DNA of 36,695 nt from an uncultured Clostridium sp. GTDB taxonomy: Bacteria > Bacillota > Clostridia > TANB77 > CAG-508. This document shows, one piece after another, positions 15,887-24,256 of the stretch. Every line of letters starts with the position of its first letter. Position 1 is the stretch's first letter. Below the pieces are notes generated by a model that was not told the DNA's origin, ran no database searches, and was given only the letters and a program-made list of their open reading frames with translations. Position numbers and translations under genes: made by a program. Location: NCBI GenBank assembly GCA_945946655.1, contig CAMEWM010000011.1, positions 1 through 36,695 on the forward strand, written 5' to 3'.

Positions 15887-15952
15887 AAACGAATAATTTA
15901 GAAATTCCATAATATAATATTATAATATACAAAATTAGAAGGGAGCAAGAGA

Positions 15953-16183
15953 ATGAGGATTAATCCAGAGAATAAGGATAAAGATCTAATTATTAGTATA
16001 TTAAAAACAAAAATGGAATTAAATATAAATATAAAAAATTATGAATATGCAGAAAAAGATCAGGTAGATTACTTCTTATATCAAATAAAAGCTAACCAAG
16101 CAAAATTAGATTATTTAATAAAGAAAGCAAAAGAGAATAAAGTTGAATTAAAAAATATAGAAAAAATAAAATATGAAGCATAG
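15953..16183 (+). CDS. YaaL-like (DUF2508) small protein
   Basis: The 76-residue, highly charged helical protein carries the DUF2508-like stretch DQVDYFLYQIKANQAKLDYL (about 36-55) followed by IKKAKENKVEL. In Bacillus, yaaL lies directly upstream of bofA, and here the next gene is also BofA-like, which supports the call. No molecular function is established. The ATG at 15953 follows GAAGGGAGC. Confidence 0.75.
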   Translation: MRINPENKDKDLIISILKTKMELNINIKNYEYAEKDQVDYFLYQIKANQAKLDYLIKKAKENKVELKNIEKIKYEA

Positions 16184-16249
16184 TAAAAGTAATATTTGTC
16201 CATATTTACACATACAATGTGATAAAAAAGAAAAAAAGTGGGGGAAAAT

Positions 16250-16510
16250 ATGGATATAAAAATATTATTAATATATGTAGCCTGCATAATAGGGATAATG
16301 ATTATAGGGAAAATATTTATCATACCGATAAAGATAATTATCAAGTTAATAATAAATTCTATACTAGGAGCGATCTTGCTATATCTGATAAATCTAATAG
16401 GTGCTATATGGGGATTGCATATAGGAATCAACTTGATAACAGTAATTATTGTTGGAGTACTTGGAATACCTGGGGCAGTACTACTAACGATATTAACAAT
16501 TCTTTTATGA
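16250..16510 (+). CDS. bofA: Pro-sigma-K processing inhibitor BofA-like protein
   Basis: BofA is a small membrane protein that, in Bacillus, holds the SpoIVFB protease inactive in the mother cell until the forespore signal arrives. The 87-residue product is almost wholly hydrophobic (three predicted segments) and contains NSILGAILLYLINLIG and ending GIPGAVLLTIL, typical of the family. The start at 16250 follows GGGGGAA; an upstream in-frame GTG at 16238 has no SD. It is preceded by the YaaL-like gene and converges with glmS over a shared terminator. Its presence supports a spore former, although BofA is also found in clostridia whose sigma-K pathway differs. Confidence 0.87.
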   Translation: MDIKILLIYVACIIGIMIIGKIFIIPIKIIIKLIINSILGAILLYLINLIGAIWGLHIGINLITVIIVGVLGIPGAVLLTILTILL

Positions 16511-16519
16511 AATTTACAA

Positions 16520-16557
16520 AATCAACAAGATTGTATTTATATACAATCTTGTTGATT
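16520..16557. terminator. Bidirectional hairpin between bofA and glmS
   Basis: A perfect 16-bp stem (16520-16535 with 16542-16557) encloses a 6-nt loop between two converging genes. Flanking A/T tracts are short, so it may act partly by RNA end protection. Confidence 0.75.
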
Positions 16558-16561
16558 AAAT

Positions 16562-18406
16562 TTATTCTACTGTTACTGATTTTGCTAAATTTCTTGGTTT
16601 ATCAACATCTAAACCTTTATCTTTTGAAATATAATAAGATAAAAGTTGAAGAGGAATTACAGAAAGAATAGGAGAAATAAGCTCATTTGTCTCAGGAATA
16701 TTTATTACATAACTAAAGTTACTATTAGGTAAAATTTGATTTGAAATTATTAATGTCTTAGCTCCTCTTGTTATTACTTCTTGCATATTACTAATTGACT
16801 TTTCTACAAGTTCTTTATTTGTTATTATTCCTATAACAGTAACACCATTTTCAATCAATGCAATTGGACCATGTTTTAGTTCGCCTGCAGCGTATGCTTC
16901 TGAGTGAATATATGAAATTTCCTTTAATTTTAAAGAACCTTCCAAAGCTACGTTATAGTCAGTTCCTCTTCCTAAGAAGAACATATCTTTTTGAGTGTAT
17001 ACCTTATCAGCAAAATTTTTTATTTCATTAGAATTATCCAAAACAGCTTCAATTTTAGAAGGTAAATCTAAAATATCAGACTTTAACTCTTCTATTTTTT
17101 CTTGAGGATATGAACCTAGAAGCTCTGCAAAATACATTCCTAATATTGAAATAAGACATACTTGAGAAGTGTAAGCTTTTGTTGATGCAACTGCAATTTC
17201 TGGACCGGCATGAGTATAAATTGTATAATCAGCTTCTCTTGTTATAGTGCTTCCAATAACATTAGAAATTGCAAGAGTCTTTGCGCCTTTTGATTTTGAA
17301 AGCCTTAGAGCAGCTAAAGTATCAGCTGTTTCACCAGACTGGCTTACAAAGATACACAATGTTTTTTCGTCTATAATAGGATCTCTATATCTAAATTCTG
17401 AAGCAATATCAACTTCTGTTGGTATGCGACAAAGCTTTTCAATAATGCTTTTGCCTACTAATCCAGCATGCATAGCTGTTCCACAAGCAACTATAAATAT
17501 TTTGTTTACAGATTGAAGATATTCTTTTGAAATATCAATATCATCAAAACTGCAAGGTTCTCCAAGTTTAAATCTTGAGCCTATTGTTTCACGAATTGCT
17601 GTTGGTTGTTCAAATATTTCTTTTAACATATAATCTTCATAACCATCTTTTTCAGCAGCAGAAGCGTCCCATTCAATATTTTTAACTTCTTTATTATGAA
17701 TAGTCAAATTGGTATCATAGAAGTTAATTTTATCTTTATAAACTATAGCAAACTCATTATCATTTAAAAGATAAAAGTTTTTGGTATATCTTAATACTGC
17801 AGGAATGTCTGATGCAATAAAATTTTCCCCACATCCTTTTCCTATGACTAAAGGACTGTCCTTCCTAACCACTATTATATTATCTGGATATAAAGAAGAA
17901 ATAATCTCTAAAGCATAACTTCCTTTTAAATCAGATACCGCATTTTTTACAGCCCTTAAGAATTTTGATATATCATTTGATGATTTATCACTTGAAAAAT
18001 AATAATGTATTAAATTTGGAACAACCTCAGTGTCAGTTTGCGATGAAAAATTATATCCATTATCAGTTAAAAATTTTCTTAAATCTGCATAGTTTTCTAT
18101 TATTCCATTGTGAACAACTGCAAATGTATTGCTATTATCCATATGAGGATGAGCATTTTCTTTTGATGGCTTACCATGGGTTGCCCATCTCGTATGAGCA
18201 ATACCAATTGTACCAGATAAAGCATCTATTCCAGGAAGATTTTCTAAGTTAGCAACTCTTCCTTTTTCTTTCATAACTTCAATTTTATTACTTTCAATGG
18301 TAGCAATTCCTGCTGAATCGTAACCTCTGTATTCAAGACTTAAAAGTCCGTTAATTAAAATTTCTTTTGCTTTTTGTTTTCCTATATAACCTACTATTCC
18401 ACACAT
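16562..18406 (-). CDS. glmS: Glutamine-fructose-6-phosphate aminotransferase (GlmS)
   Basis: GlmS makes glucosamine-6-phosphate, the first committed step to UDP-GlcNAc and cell wall. The catalytic Cys2 begins the glutaminase domain (MCGIVGYIG), with RWATHGKPS and the NGIIENY region. Two SIS sugar-isomerase domains follow, with VACGTAMHAG, FVSQSGETADT, ASTKAYTSQ and HSEAYAAGELKHGP. The C-terminus DKPRNLAKSVTVE is canonical. The 614-residue length is normal and the SD AAGGAGG precedes the ATG at 18406. Expression is controlled by the glmS ribozyme at 18504-18637. Confidence 0.98.
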   Translation of the reverse strand: MCGIVGYIGKQKAKEILINGLLSLEYRGYDSAGIATIESNKIEVMKEKGRVANLENLPGIDALSGTIGIAHTRWATHGKPSKENAHPHMDNSNTFAVVHNGIIENYADLRKFLTDNGYNFSSQTDTEVVPNLIHYYFSSDKSSNDISKFLRAVKNAVSDLKGSYALEIISSLYPDNIIVVRKDSPLVIGKGCGENFIASDIPAVLRYTKNFYLLNDNEFAIVYKDKINFYDTNLTIHNKEVKNIEWDASAAEKDGYEDYMLKEIFEQPTAIRETIGSRFKLGEPCSFDDIDISKEYLQSVNKIFIVACGTAMHAGLVGKSIIEKLCRIPTEVDIASEFRYRDPIIDEKTLCIFVSQSGETADTLAALRLSKSKGAKTLAISNVIGSTITREADYTIYTHAGPEIAVASTKAYTSQVCLISILGMYFAELLGSYPQEKIEELKSDILDLPSKIEAVLDNSNEIKNFADKVYTQKDMFFLGRGTDYNVALEGSLKLKEISYIHSEAYAAGELKHGPIALIENGVTVIGIITNKELVEKSISNMQEVITRGAKTLIISNQILPNSNFSYVINIPETNELISPILSVIPLQLLSYYISKDKGLDVDKPRNLAKSVTVE

Positions 18407-18503
18407 AAAAAAACCTCCTTTAAATTATTTGTGCGTAACAAAATATACCGTATGTGTAATGCATATGGTTTAAAGAAAGTTATTCAAAATATTTAGATTA
18501 CAT

Positions 18504-18637
18504 GTATTTAACTTCTGTTATCTAATATCACTATTAGTTTTTAATTAAATACTTATGACAGTAATCATGCCAAGAAGCATCCGCCGAATCTTTCGATAAA
18601 CTTCTTCCTCGTCAACAACAAATGTTGTCCTGGCGCC
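18504..18637 (-). ncRNA. glmS ribozyme (glucosamine-6-phosphate-dependent self-cleaving riboswitch)
   Basis: On the minus strand the core blocks appear in order: GCGCCAGGAC, GTTGACGAGG, GTTTATCGA and TTCGGCGGATGC. A 3' domain follows in which GTATTTAA pairs with TTAAATAC and an inner CTAATA/TATTAG stem is capped by a GUGA tetraloop. Cleavage should fall between 18637 and 18636, just 5' of GCGCC. When glucosamine-6-phosphate binds, the RNA cuts itself and the downstream glmS mRNA is degraded. The RNA ends about 97 nt before the glmS start; that spacer holds a weak hairpin near 18448-18470 of unknown role. Confidence 0.93.
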
Positions 18638-18695
18638 TAAAGTAAAACTCCTTTCTTAAGAATACAAATAATTTGAAAAACTTTAATTAATGTAT

Positions 18696-18724
18696 AATAT
18701 ACATCTAAATAACAAAAGTTGCAA
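18696..18724 (-). promoter_or_regulatory. Candidate promoter of the glmS ribozyme transcript
   Basis: On the minus strand TTGCAA (18719-18724) and TATATT (18696-18701) have a 17-bp spacer, placing the start about 50 nt before the ribozyme cleavage site. A nearby palindrome ATGTATAATATACAT spans 18690-18704. Confidence 0.5.
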
Positions 18725-18787
18725 GTATAAATAAAATATTGAACTAAAAATGAAAATGATAACTGTAAGTTTTTAGACTAAGAATCC

Positions 18788-18816
18788 TTGTATGAAGAGA
18801 TTTTTTTTGTTATAAT
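18788..18816 (+). promoter_or_regulatory. Candidate promoter of uvrC
   Basis: TTGTAT (18788-18793) and TATAAT (18811-18816) are 17 bp apart. The predicted start near 18823 is almost at the SD (GAGG, 18825-18828), so the leader would be very short. Confidence 0.55.
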
Positions 18817-18836
18817 TGACGATAGAGGAAAGAGAT

Positions 18837-20708
18837 ATGTTTGATATAGAAGAGGAACTAAAAAAATTGCCCAAAAAGCCTGGTGTATATATTATGCATG
18901 ATAAAAATGATAAAATTATATATGTTGGCAAAGCAGTAATTTTAAGAAATAGAGTTAGGCAATATTTTAGAAAAAATAAAAAAACAAAAAGAATTCAAAA
19001 TATGGTCGCCAATGTTGATCATTTTGAATATATAGTTTGTGATAATGAGGCAGAAGCTTTAATATTAGAATGCAATCTGATAAAAAAGAATATGCCGAAA
19101 TTTAATGTGCTATTAAAAGATGATAAAACATACCCTTATATAAAAATAAATATTAAGGCGGACTATCCAGATTTATATATAACAAGAAGAGTTATAAATG
19201 ATGGGGCGAAATATTTTGGACCTTATGCTAATGCAGGTAGTGCCAAAGAAATGATTGAGTTTATTAAATCTAGATATAAAATAAGACAATGCAGAAGCTT
19301 TAAATATAAAGATAGACCATGTCTAAATTATCATATAAAAAAATGTATGGCACCCTGTATGGGATATGTAACCAAAGAAGAATATAGAAAACAAATCAAT
19401 GAAATAATATCAATTTTAGAGGGAAAAACAGAAGAAATTAAGAAAGAGCTTGAAATAGAGATGCAGGAAGCTTCAAAGAAAATGGAATATGAAAAAGCGC
19501 AAGAACTAAGAGATAAAATATATGCGATAGACAGAATATCTCAAAAACAGAAAGTTTCTAACATTTCAGAAAATGATATTGATGTAATTGGACTAGCGAG
19601 AAAAGATGATGAAGTATGTATTGAAATGTTTTATGTAAGAAATAGTAAAATGATAGGAAGAGACCATTACGTTTTTAAAGGATTAGAAGACGAAGAAGAT
19701 TGCGAAATAATATCAAGCTTTATTAAACAATACTACATGGGAAAACAAATCCTGCCAAATAAAATAATGATAAAACAAGAGATAGAAGATAAAAATGCAA
19801 TTGAGATGTGGTTAACAGAGCAGGCAAATAGAAAGGTTGAAATAAAAACCCCTCAAAAGGGAGAAAAGCTTAAATTTGTAGAGATGGCAGAAAATAATGC
19901 ATTAATAACATTAAAAAACAAGGAAAAAGAAAAATATAGCATTTTAGCTGAGTTAAAACAAGTACTAGGATTAGGTAGATTACCAAGAAAAATAGAATGC
20001 TATGATATATCCAATTTATCTGGGACAAATATGGTTGCTGGTATGTGTGTAATGCAAGATGGCGTCATAAAAAAGAATTTATCAAGAAGATTTAAGATAA
20101 AAGATGTAATAGGACAAGATGATCCTAAGTGTATGGAAGAGGTTGTAACAAGAAGACTAAGACATTCTATAGATATTTTAAATGAAGATAAATCAAACGG
20201 ATTTGGAGACCTTCCAGATGTGATATTTGCGGATGGAGGAATAACGCAAATAAAAGCAACTGAACAGGCAATAAAAAACATAAACAAAGAAATAGAAGAA
20301 AAAGCTAAAGAAAAAGGCCGAGAACTAACAGAAAAAGATAAAGTGAATATCGCAGTGTTTGGTATGGTCAAAAACGATAAACATCAGACAAGAGCGTTAA
20401 TGAATGACAAGAGAGAAGAACTTGAGATATCAGAAACATTATTAAACACGATAACAATGTTTCAAGATGCAGTACATGATACTGCAATTGGATACCATAA
20501 AAAATTGAGAGATGAAGAGATAACTAAGTCTGAACTTGATGACATAAAAGGAATAGGAACTGTAAAGAAAGTAGCACTCTTAAAAAAATACGGAAGTGTA
20601 GAAAAAATACGTAATGCTTCAGTGGAAGAAATAGCTACAATAAAAGGGATAAATTTAGAACTTGCAAAAGAGATAAAAAAACAGCTAAATAATAAAGAAT
20701 GGAAATAA
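18837..20708 (+). CDS. uvrC: Excinuclease ABC subunit C
   Basis: UvrC makes both incisions during nucleotide excision repair after UvrAB marks a lesion. The GIY-YIG nuclease domain starts with PGVYIMHD and YVGKA (GVY 16-18, YVG 29-31). A UVR motif lies near EKAQELRDKIYAI, the RNase H-like C-terminal nuclease contains CYDISNLSGTNMVAGMCV and FADGGITQIKA, and the end holds helix-hairpin-helix motifs (DIKGIGTVKKVALLKKYGS). I choose the ATG at 18837 (623 aa) behind AGAGGA; a TTG 21 bp upstream has no SD. uvrA and uvrB are not in the window. Confidence 0.97.
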   Translation: MFDIEEELKKLPKKPGVYIMHDKNDKIIYVGKAVILRNRVRQYFRKNKKTKRIQNMVANVDHFEYIVCDNEAEALILECNLIKKNMPKFNVLLKDDKTYPYIKINIKADYPDLYITRRVINDGAKYFGPYANAGSAKEMIEFIKSRYKIRQCRSFKYKDRPCLNYHIKKCMAPCMGYVTKEEYRKQINEIISILEGKTEEIKKELEIEMQEASKKMEYEKAQELRDKIYAIDRISQKQKVSNISENDIDVIGLARKDDEVCIEMFYVRNSKMIGRDHYVFKGLEDEEDCEIISSFIKQYYMGKQILPNKIMIKQEIEDKNAIEMWLTEQANRKVEIKTPQKGEKLKFVEMAENNALITLKNKEKEKYSILAELKQVLGLGRLPRKIECYDISNLSGTNMVAGMCVMQDGVIKKNLSRRFKIKDVIGQDDPKCMEEVVTRRLRHSIDILNEDKSNGFGDLPDVIFADGGITQIKATEQAIKNINKEIEEKAKEKGRELTEKDKVNIAVFGMVKNDKHQTRALMNDKREELEISETLLNTITMFQDAVHDTAIGYHKKLRDEEITKSELDDIKGIGTVKKVALLKKYGSVEKIRNASVEEIATIKGINLELAKEIKKQLNNKEWK

Positions 20709-20724
20709 AAATCCATTCTTTTAT
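20694..20724. terminator. Bidirectional terminator at the uvrC end
   Basis: AAAGAATGGA (20694-20703) pairs perfectly with TCCATTCTTT (20712-20721). The stem begins inside the last uvrC codons, and tracts on both sides serve the converging gene at 20728-21312 as well. Confidence 0.75.
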
Positions 20725-20727
20725 GCT

Positions 20728-21312
20728 TTAATCATCAAAAACAAAAGTTATTTCTGCATCATATAATTGCAACTTATTAATTCTTTTTCCAATTAGCTCT
20801 GAACGCTTAATACTAATTGCTTCAACCATATCCCAAATAAAAACCCAGCCAGATATTATACAAAATTCAGAAACGAATTCTGGAATGTATCCTGGTAAAT
20901 TATTAAAAATAAATGACAAAAATATAAAAAAAGCGCCCAATAGGAATAGAATAATTGATTTACGAAGTTCTTGTCTAATTTCATAATCTATATCGTCGAC
21001 ATCACTACCATAATTATTCTTAAATACTCTCTTTATTCTTTCTTGTTGATTATCAGAAATTTCATCATGATAATGAATTTCTAGAACTATATCTGTATCT
21101 ATAGGAATTAAATAAGCGACTTCTTCTATATAGTCAAAAACCTCATCTGAAAGATCTAATTTTAAATAATCATGCTTCATATAAAGATCACTAAGCTTTG
21201 AAACTTTAATTGGAATAACAGCTTTTCCATCTTTCATATAATTCTTTTCAATAAAATCTTTCTCACTATATCTTATTTTATGATTTTTTCTATAATGCTT
21301 ATTCTTTTTCAT
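20728..21312 (-). CDS. Unknown two-helix membrane protein (194 aa)
   Basis: I do not recognise this protein. A very basic N-terminus (1-30) is followed by a soluble domain (about 31-115) with DTDIVLEIHYHDEISDNQQE, then two membrane helices at about 119-137 and 147-164, and a short cytoplasmic tail. The ATG at 21312 follows GAAAGGA, and a promoter is visible at 21344-21373, so it is its own unit, converging with uvrC. The middle domain (KLDLSDEVFDYIEEVAYLIP) suggests an ordered sensing or binding region ahead of a membrane anchor, but that is only inference. Confidence 0.75.
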   Translation of the reverse strand: MKKNKHYRKNHKIRYSEKDFIEKNYMKDGKAVIPIKVSKLSDLYMKHDYLKLDLSDEVFDYIEEVAYLIPIDTDIVLEIHYHDEISDNQQERIKRVFKNNYGSDVDDIDYEIRQELRKSIILFLLGAFFIFLSFIFNNLPGYIPEFVSEFCIISGWVFIWDMVEAISIKRSELIGKRINKLQLYDAEITFVFDD

Positions 21313-21343
21313 AAATAATCCTTTCGTAAAAAATTATATAAAA

Positions 21344-21373
21344 ATTATAGCATAATCATTCAAAAAAAATCAA
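21344..21373 (-). promoter_or_regulatory. Candidate promoter of the gene at 20728-21312
   Basis: On the minus strand TTGATT (21368-21373) and TATAAT (21344-21349) have an 18-bp spacer. Confidence 0.5.
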
Positions 21374-21472
21374 ATCATAAATATATATAGGAAATTATGA
21401 TATACGAAAATTATCATAAATATGAAAGTTAAGAATATAATTTTAACATAAAGAATATAGGAGGGAATGAGC

Positions 21473-21679
21473 ATGGAATATTCTAAAGATATAATATTAA
21501 GTATAAATTATCCAAGAAAGAAAAAAATAGGACAAGCCAATGAGAAGAAAAAGAAAATAATAAATTTATGGAAAAAACACAAAGTAATAGCGACAATATC
21601 TATAATATGTGGTATACTAATAGTATTAGATTGCATACTTGTATACAATTTCATTGAGTTATTACAAACAATAGTTTAA
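21473..21679 (+). CDS. Small single-span membrane protein, unknown (68 aa)
   Basis: The ATG at 21473 lies eight bases after AGGAGGGA (21458-21465); an ATG at 21467 is too close to this SD. Residues 1-35 are Lys-rich and residues about 38-58 form one membrane helix (ATISIICGILIVLDCILVYN). By the positive-inside rule the basic part should be cytoplasmic. It is 22 bp upstream of the methyltransferase gene and probably shares its transcript. I recognise no family. Confidence 0.65.
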   Translation: MEYSKDIILSINYPRKKKIGQANEKKKKIINLWKKHKVIATISIICGILIVLDCILVYNFIELLQTIV

Positions 21680-21701
21680 ATATATAATAGGAGATGTAGG
21701 A

Positions 21702-22592
21702 ATGAAACTAGCAAATAATTGGAAAGATTATGAAATATTAGATATGGCAAATGGAGAAAAGCTAGAAAGATGGAAAGATATTATCTTAGTAAGACCGGAC
21801 CCACAAATAATATGGAAAGAAAAACAATTTGTAGAGAAATGGAACAATGCTAACGCAAGATATGATAGAAGTAATACTGGTGGAGGACACTGGGAATATA
21901 AAAAACGTATTCCGGAGAGCTGGCAGATAAAATATAAAAATTTAACATTCAATATCAAGCCTATGGGCTTTAAGCATACTGGAATATTTCCAGAGCAAGC
22001 AGTTAACTGGGATTGGATGATGAACAAAATATCCAATACAATAGAAGAAGAAAAAAGAGATATCAAAGTATTAAATTTATTTGCTTATACAGGAGGTGCA
22101 ACTGTAGCTTGTCTGGCTTCAGGAGCATCAGTCTGCCATGTTGACAGCTCAAAAGGAATGGTGTCATGGGCAAAAGAAAATGTAATATCTTCAGGATTAC
22201 AAGACAGACCTGTAAGGTACATAGTAGATGATGTTATAAAATTTGTGAATAGAGAAATTCGTAGAGGAAACAAATATGATGCTATAATTATGGATCCACC
22301 ATCTTATGGTAGAGGTGCAAATGGTGAGGTATGGAAATTTGAAGAAAATATACCAGATTTGGTTAACTTATGTATGAAGGTGTTATCAGACAAACCAGTA
22401 TTCTTTTTAATAAACTCATACACGACAGGTATATCTAGTATGGTACTAGAAAATATATTGAAAATGAATATGAAAAATAGATTTGGAAGAAAATATTTAC
22501 AAGGGAAATTTGAAAATGGAGAAATAGGGTTACCTATGACTAATTCTGAACTAATACTACCTTGCGGAATTTATGCAAAATGGGAAAAATAA
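21702..22592 (+). CDS. RlmI/RlmK-like SAM-dependent methyltransferase
   Basis: The 296-residue protein is a class I methyltransferase of the COG1092-type group (23S rRNA methyltransferases RlmI/RlmK and relatives). Motif I is NLFAYTGG (125-132), followed by ASVCHVDSSKGMVSWAKEN, and motif IV is DPPSYGRG (198-205). The N-terminal PUA domain of RlmI is lacking, as in shorter Firmicute homologues. The likely substrate is rRNA, but the exact position is unknown. The next gene is also an RNA-modification enzyme, which fits an RNA-modification operon. Confidence 0.85.
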   Translation: MKLANNWKDYEILDMANGEKLERWKDIILVRPDPQIIWKEKQFVEKWNNANARYDRSNTGGGHWEYKKRIPESWQIKYKNLTFNIKPMGFKHTGIFPEQAVNWDWMMNKISNTIEEEKRDIKVLNLFAYTGGATVACLASGASVCHVDSSKGMVSWAKENVISSGLQDRPVRYIVDDVIKFVNREIRRGNKYDAIIMDPPSYGRGANGEVWKFEENIPDLVNLCMKVLSDKPVFFLINSYTTGISSMVLENILKMNMKNRFGRKYLQGKFENGEIGLPMTNSELILPCGIYAKWEK

Positions 22593-22612
22593 ATTAGAGA
22601 GAGAAAGTTATA

Positions 22613-23329
22613 ATGAAAGAAAATGCAATAGAGAATAAAATAGATTTAAATGTAATATACGAGGATAACCACATTATAGTAGTAGAAAAAACTGTGAATA
22701 TACCTTCGCAAGGGGATAAAACAGGAGATATTGATATGCTTACGATTGTAAAACAATATTTAAAGGAAAAATATAATAAACCTGGAAATGTATATTTAGG
22801 ACTTGTACATAGACTTGATAGACCTGTAGGAGGAGTCATGGTATTTGCTAAGACTTCGAAAGCAGCAGCTAGATTGAGTGAACAAGTAAGAGAAAAAATA
22901 TTTAAAAAGAAATATTTAGTAATTGCAAATGGAAAGTTTAATAAAAATAGTGGTATACTTGAAGATTACTTATTAAAAAACGAGAAGAACAACATGAGCA
23001 AATCAGTACCAGAAGGAACAGAAAATGCCAAATACTCTAAACTAGAATATGAAGTCCTAAAATATGATTCAGACCTAGATTTGTCAGTTTTAAGAATAAA
23101 TTTGTATACAGGAAGACATCATCAAATAAGAGTACAATTATCTAGCAGAGGACATAGTATATATGGAGACCAAAAATATGGAGGTAGAGGACATGGTAAG
23201 CAAATTTGCTTGTGGGCTTATGAACTTACAATACTGCATCCTATCACAAAAGAAGAGATGACTTTTAAAGCAATACCAAATAAGGAAAAAAGTTGGAAAA
23301 TATTAGAGGGAATAAAAGGATTAGATTAG
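22613..23329 (+). CDS. RluA-family pseudouridine synthase
   Basis: The catalytic motif HRLDRPVGG (66-74, Asp69) and the GRHHQIRVQLSSRGHSIYGD segment (about 172-191) mark an RluA-family enzyme that isomerises uridine in rRNA or tRNA. No S4 domain is present: the protein starts almost directly with the catalytic domain (VIYEDNHIIVVEK) at 238 residues. The SD GAGAGAAAG before 22613 is modest, and the gene follows the methyltransferase by 20 bp. Which RNA site it modifies cannot be told. Confidence 0.93.
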   Translation: MKENAIENKIDLNVIYEDNHIIVVEKTVNIPSQGDKTGDIDMLTIVKQYLKEKYNKPGNVYLGLVHRLDRPVGGVMVFAKTSKAAARLSEQVREKIFKKKYLVIANGKFNKNSGILEDYLLKNEKNNMSKSVPEGTENAKYSKLEYEVLKYDSDLDLSVLRINLYTGRHHQIRVQLSSRGHSIYGDQKYGGRGHGKQICLWAYELTILHPITKEEMTFKAIPNKEKSWKILEGIKGLD

Positions 23330-23356
23330 ACTAGATTAAAATAGTCTAATTTTTTG
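23325..23356 (+). terminator. Terminator of the 21473-23329 operon
   Basis: ATTAGACT (23325-23332) pairs with AGTCTAAT (23343-23350) and is followed by a T-run. The stem overlaps the stop codon of the pseudouridine synthase. Confidence 0.75.
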
Positions 23357-23525
23357 TTAGAACAAAAATATGTAAAGGTGTAAGTCAATACAGAACTATA
23401 TTGTTGAATTCTTGAAATAAAATTTATTTTATAAAAAAGCCAAAATCATATATGAAATTTAAACAAGTAGCAAAAATACAAAATGTATAATTAAAAATAA
23501 ATAACTTATAAAGAAAGGAAAAATA

Positions 23526-23555
23526 ATGTCGAATGATGCTGTAATATGTAGATAA
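23526..23555 (+). CDS. Possible nine-codon leader ORF before agrB
   Basis: ATG at 23526 with AAAGG seven bases upstream encodes MSNDAVICR and stops at 23555, 17 bp before the agrB start. It could be a translated leader, or the SD may be fortuitous. A perfect Spo0A-box match overlaps its start (23527-23533). Confidence 0.25.
   Translation: MSNDAVICR
23527..23533 (+). promoter_or_regulatory. Candidate Spo0A box upstream of agrB
   Basis: TGTCGAA matches the core 0A-box, 39 bp before the agrB start codon. A single 7-mer is weak evidence by itself. Confidence 0.3.
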
Positions 23556-23571
23556 TAAAAAGGAGAGCAAA

Positions 23572-24186
23572 ATGATAGATAAAATTTGCAAAAACCTAAC
23601 AAATAAAATCCGAAAGAAGATGCCAGAGATTAATGATGAAAGAGCAGAGATAATACAGTATGGCTTACAACTAATGATTGGAGAGATACCAAAGCTCATA
23701 TTATTAATCATAATAGCAATAATATTAAAAATTGGATGGTTGGTAATATTTGCATATTTAACTATGTTACCATATAAAATTGTGGCAGGTGGATTCCACT
23801 TAAAGACGCATATAGGATGTACAATAGGGACATTTATTGTTTACTTTGGAAATGTAATGATTAGTAAAAACTTAGTGTTACAACCAATATATTTTAAATA
23901 TGTTGTAGTTGGATTAGTATGGATTATATCAATAATAATGATTTCTTTGTATGCTCCCGCAGACACTGTGAATTTTCCAATATTAAGAAAAGAAGAGAGA
24001 AAATTAAAAAAAATTTTATCATATGTCTTTGCAAGTATAACTTTGATTGGAGCTATTTTTATAAAAGATAATACATTATCAAATATAATATTAATTAATG
24101 TATTAATAGAATCATTATCAATCTCAAAACTAGCTTATAAATTAACAAAGAATCAATATGGATATGAAATATATCAAAAAGGATAA
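23572..24186 (+). CDS. agrB: AgrB-like peptide-processing membrane endopeptidase
   Basis: AgrB cuts the C-terminal part from the AgrD precursor and joins the end to a side chain to form the thiolactone or lactone signal. The 204-residue protein has the hydrophobic multi-span pattern and the catalytic pair His76 and Cys83 in GGFHLKTHIGC. Their spacing of seven equals that of S. aureus AgrB His77/Cys84. The SD AAGGAG precedes the ATG at 23572. It is followed after 70 bp by agrD. I see no clear sigma-A promoter in the 240-bp region upstream, which holds a Spo0A-box match and a possible leader ORF. Confidence 0.95.
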   Translation: MIDKICKNLTNKIRKKMPEINDERAEIIQYGLQLMIGEIPKLILLIIIAIILKIGWLVIFAYLTMLPYKIVAGGFHLKTHIGCTIGTFIVYFGNVMISKNLVLQPIYFKYVVVGLVWIISIIMISLYAPADTVNFPILRKEERKLKKILSYVFASITLIGAIFIKDNTLSNIILINVLIESLSISKLAYKLTKNQYGYEIYQKG

Positions 24187-24200
24187 AATGAGATTAATAC

Positions 24201-24220
24201 AGCATTAAGCCGGCAATGCT
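24201..24220 (+). other. Small hairpin between agrB and agrD
   Basis: AGCATT (24201-24206) and AATGCT (24215-24220) flank the loop AAGCCGGC, followed by TTATTA. It could be an RNA-processing site or weak terminator that changes the agrB to agrD ratio. Confidence 0.3.
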
Positions 24221-24256
24221 TTATTATAAAATGAGTTGTAAGAGGAGGAGAATATT

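Noticed and set aside
16219-16671. 150-codon plus-strand frame over bofA and the glmS end
   Set aside because: It overlaps the well-supported bofA in another frame and runs through a terminator hairpin.
23330-23571. AgrA/LytTR direct-repeat site before agrB
   Set aside because: ATACAGAAC near 23390 recalls one half-site, but no second copy at the usual spacing was found.
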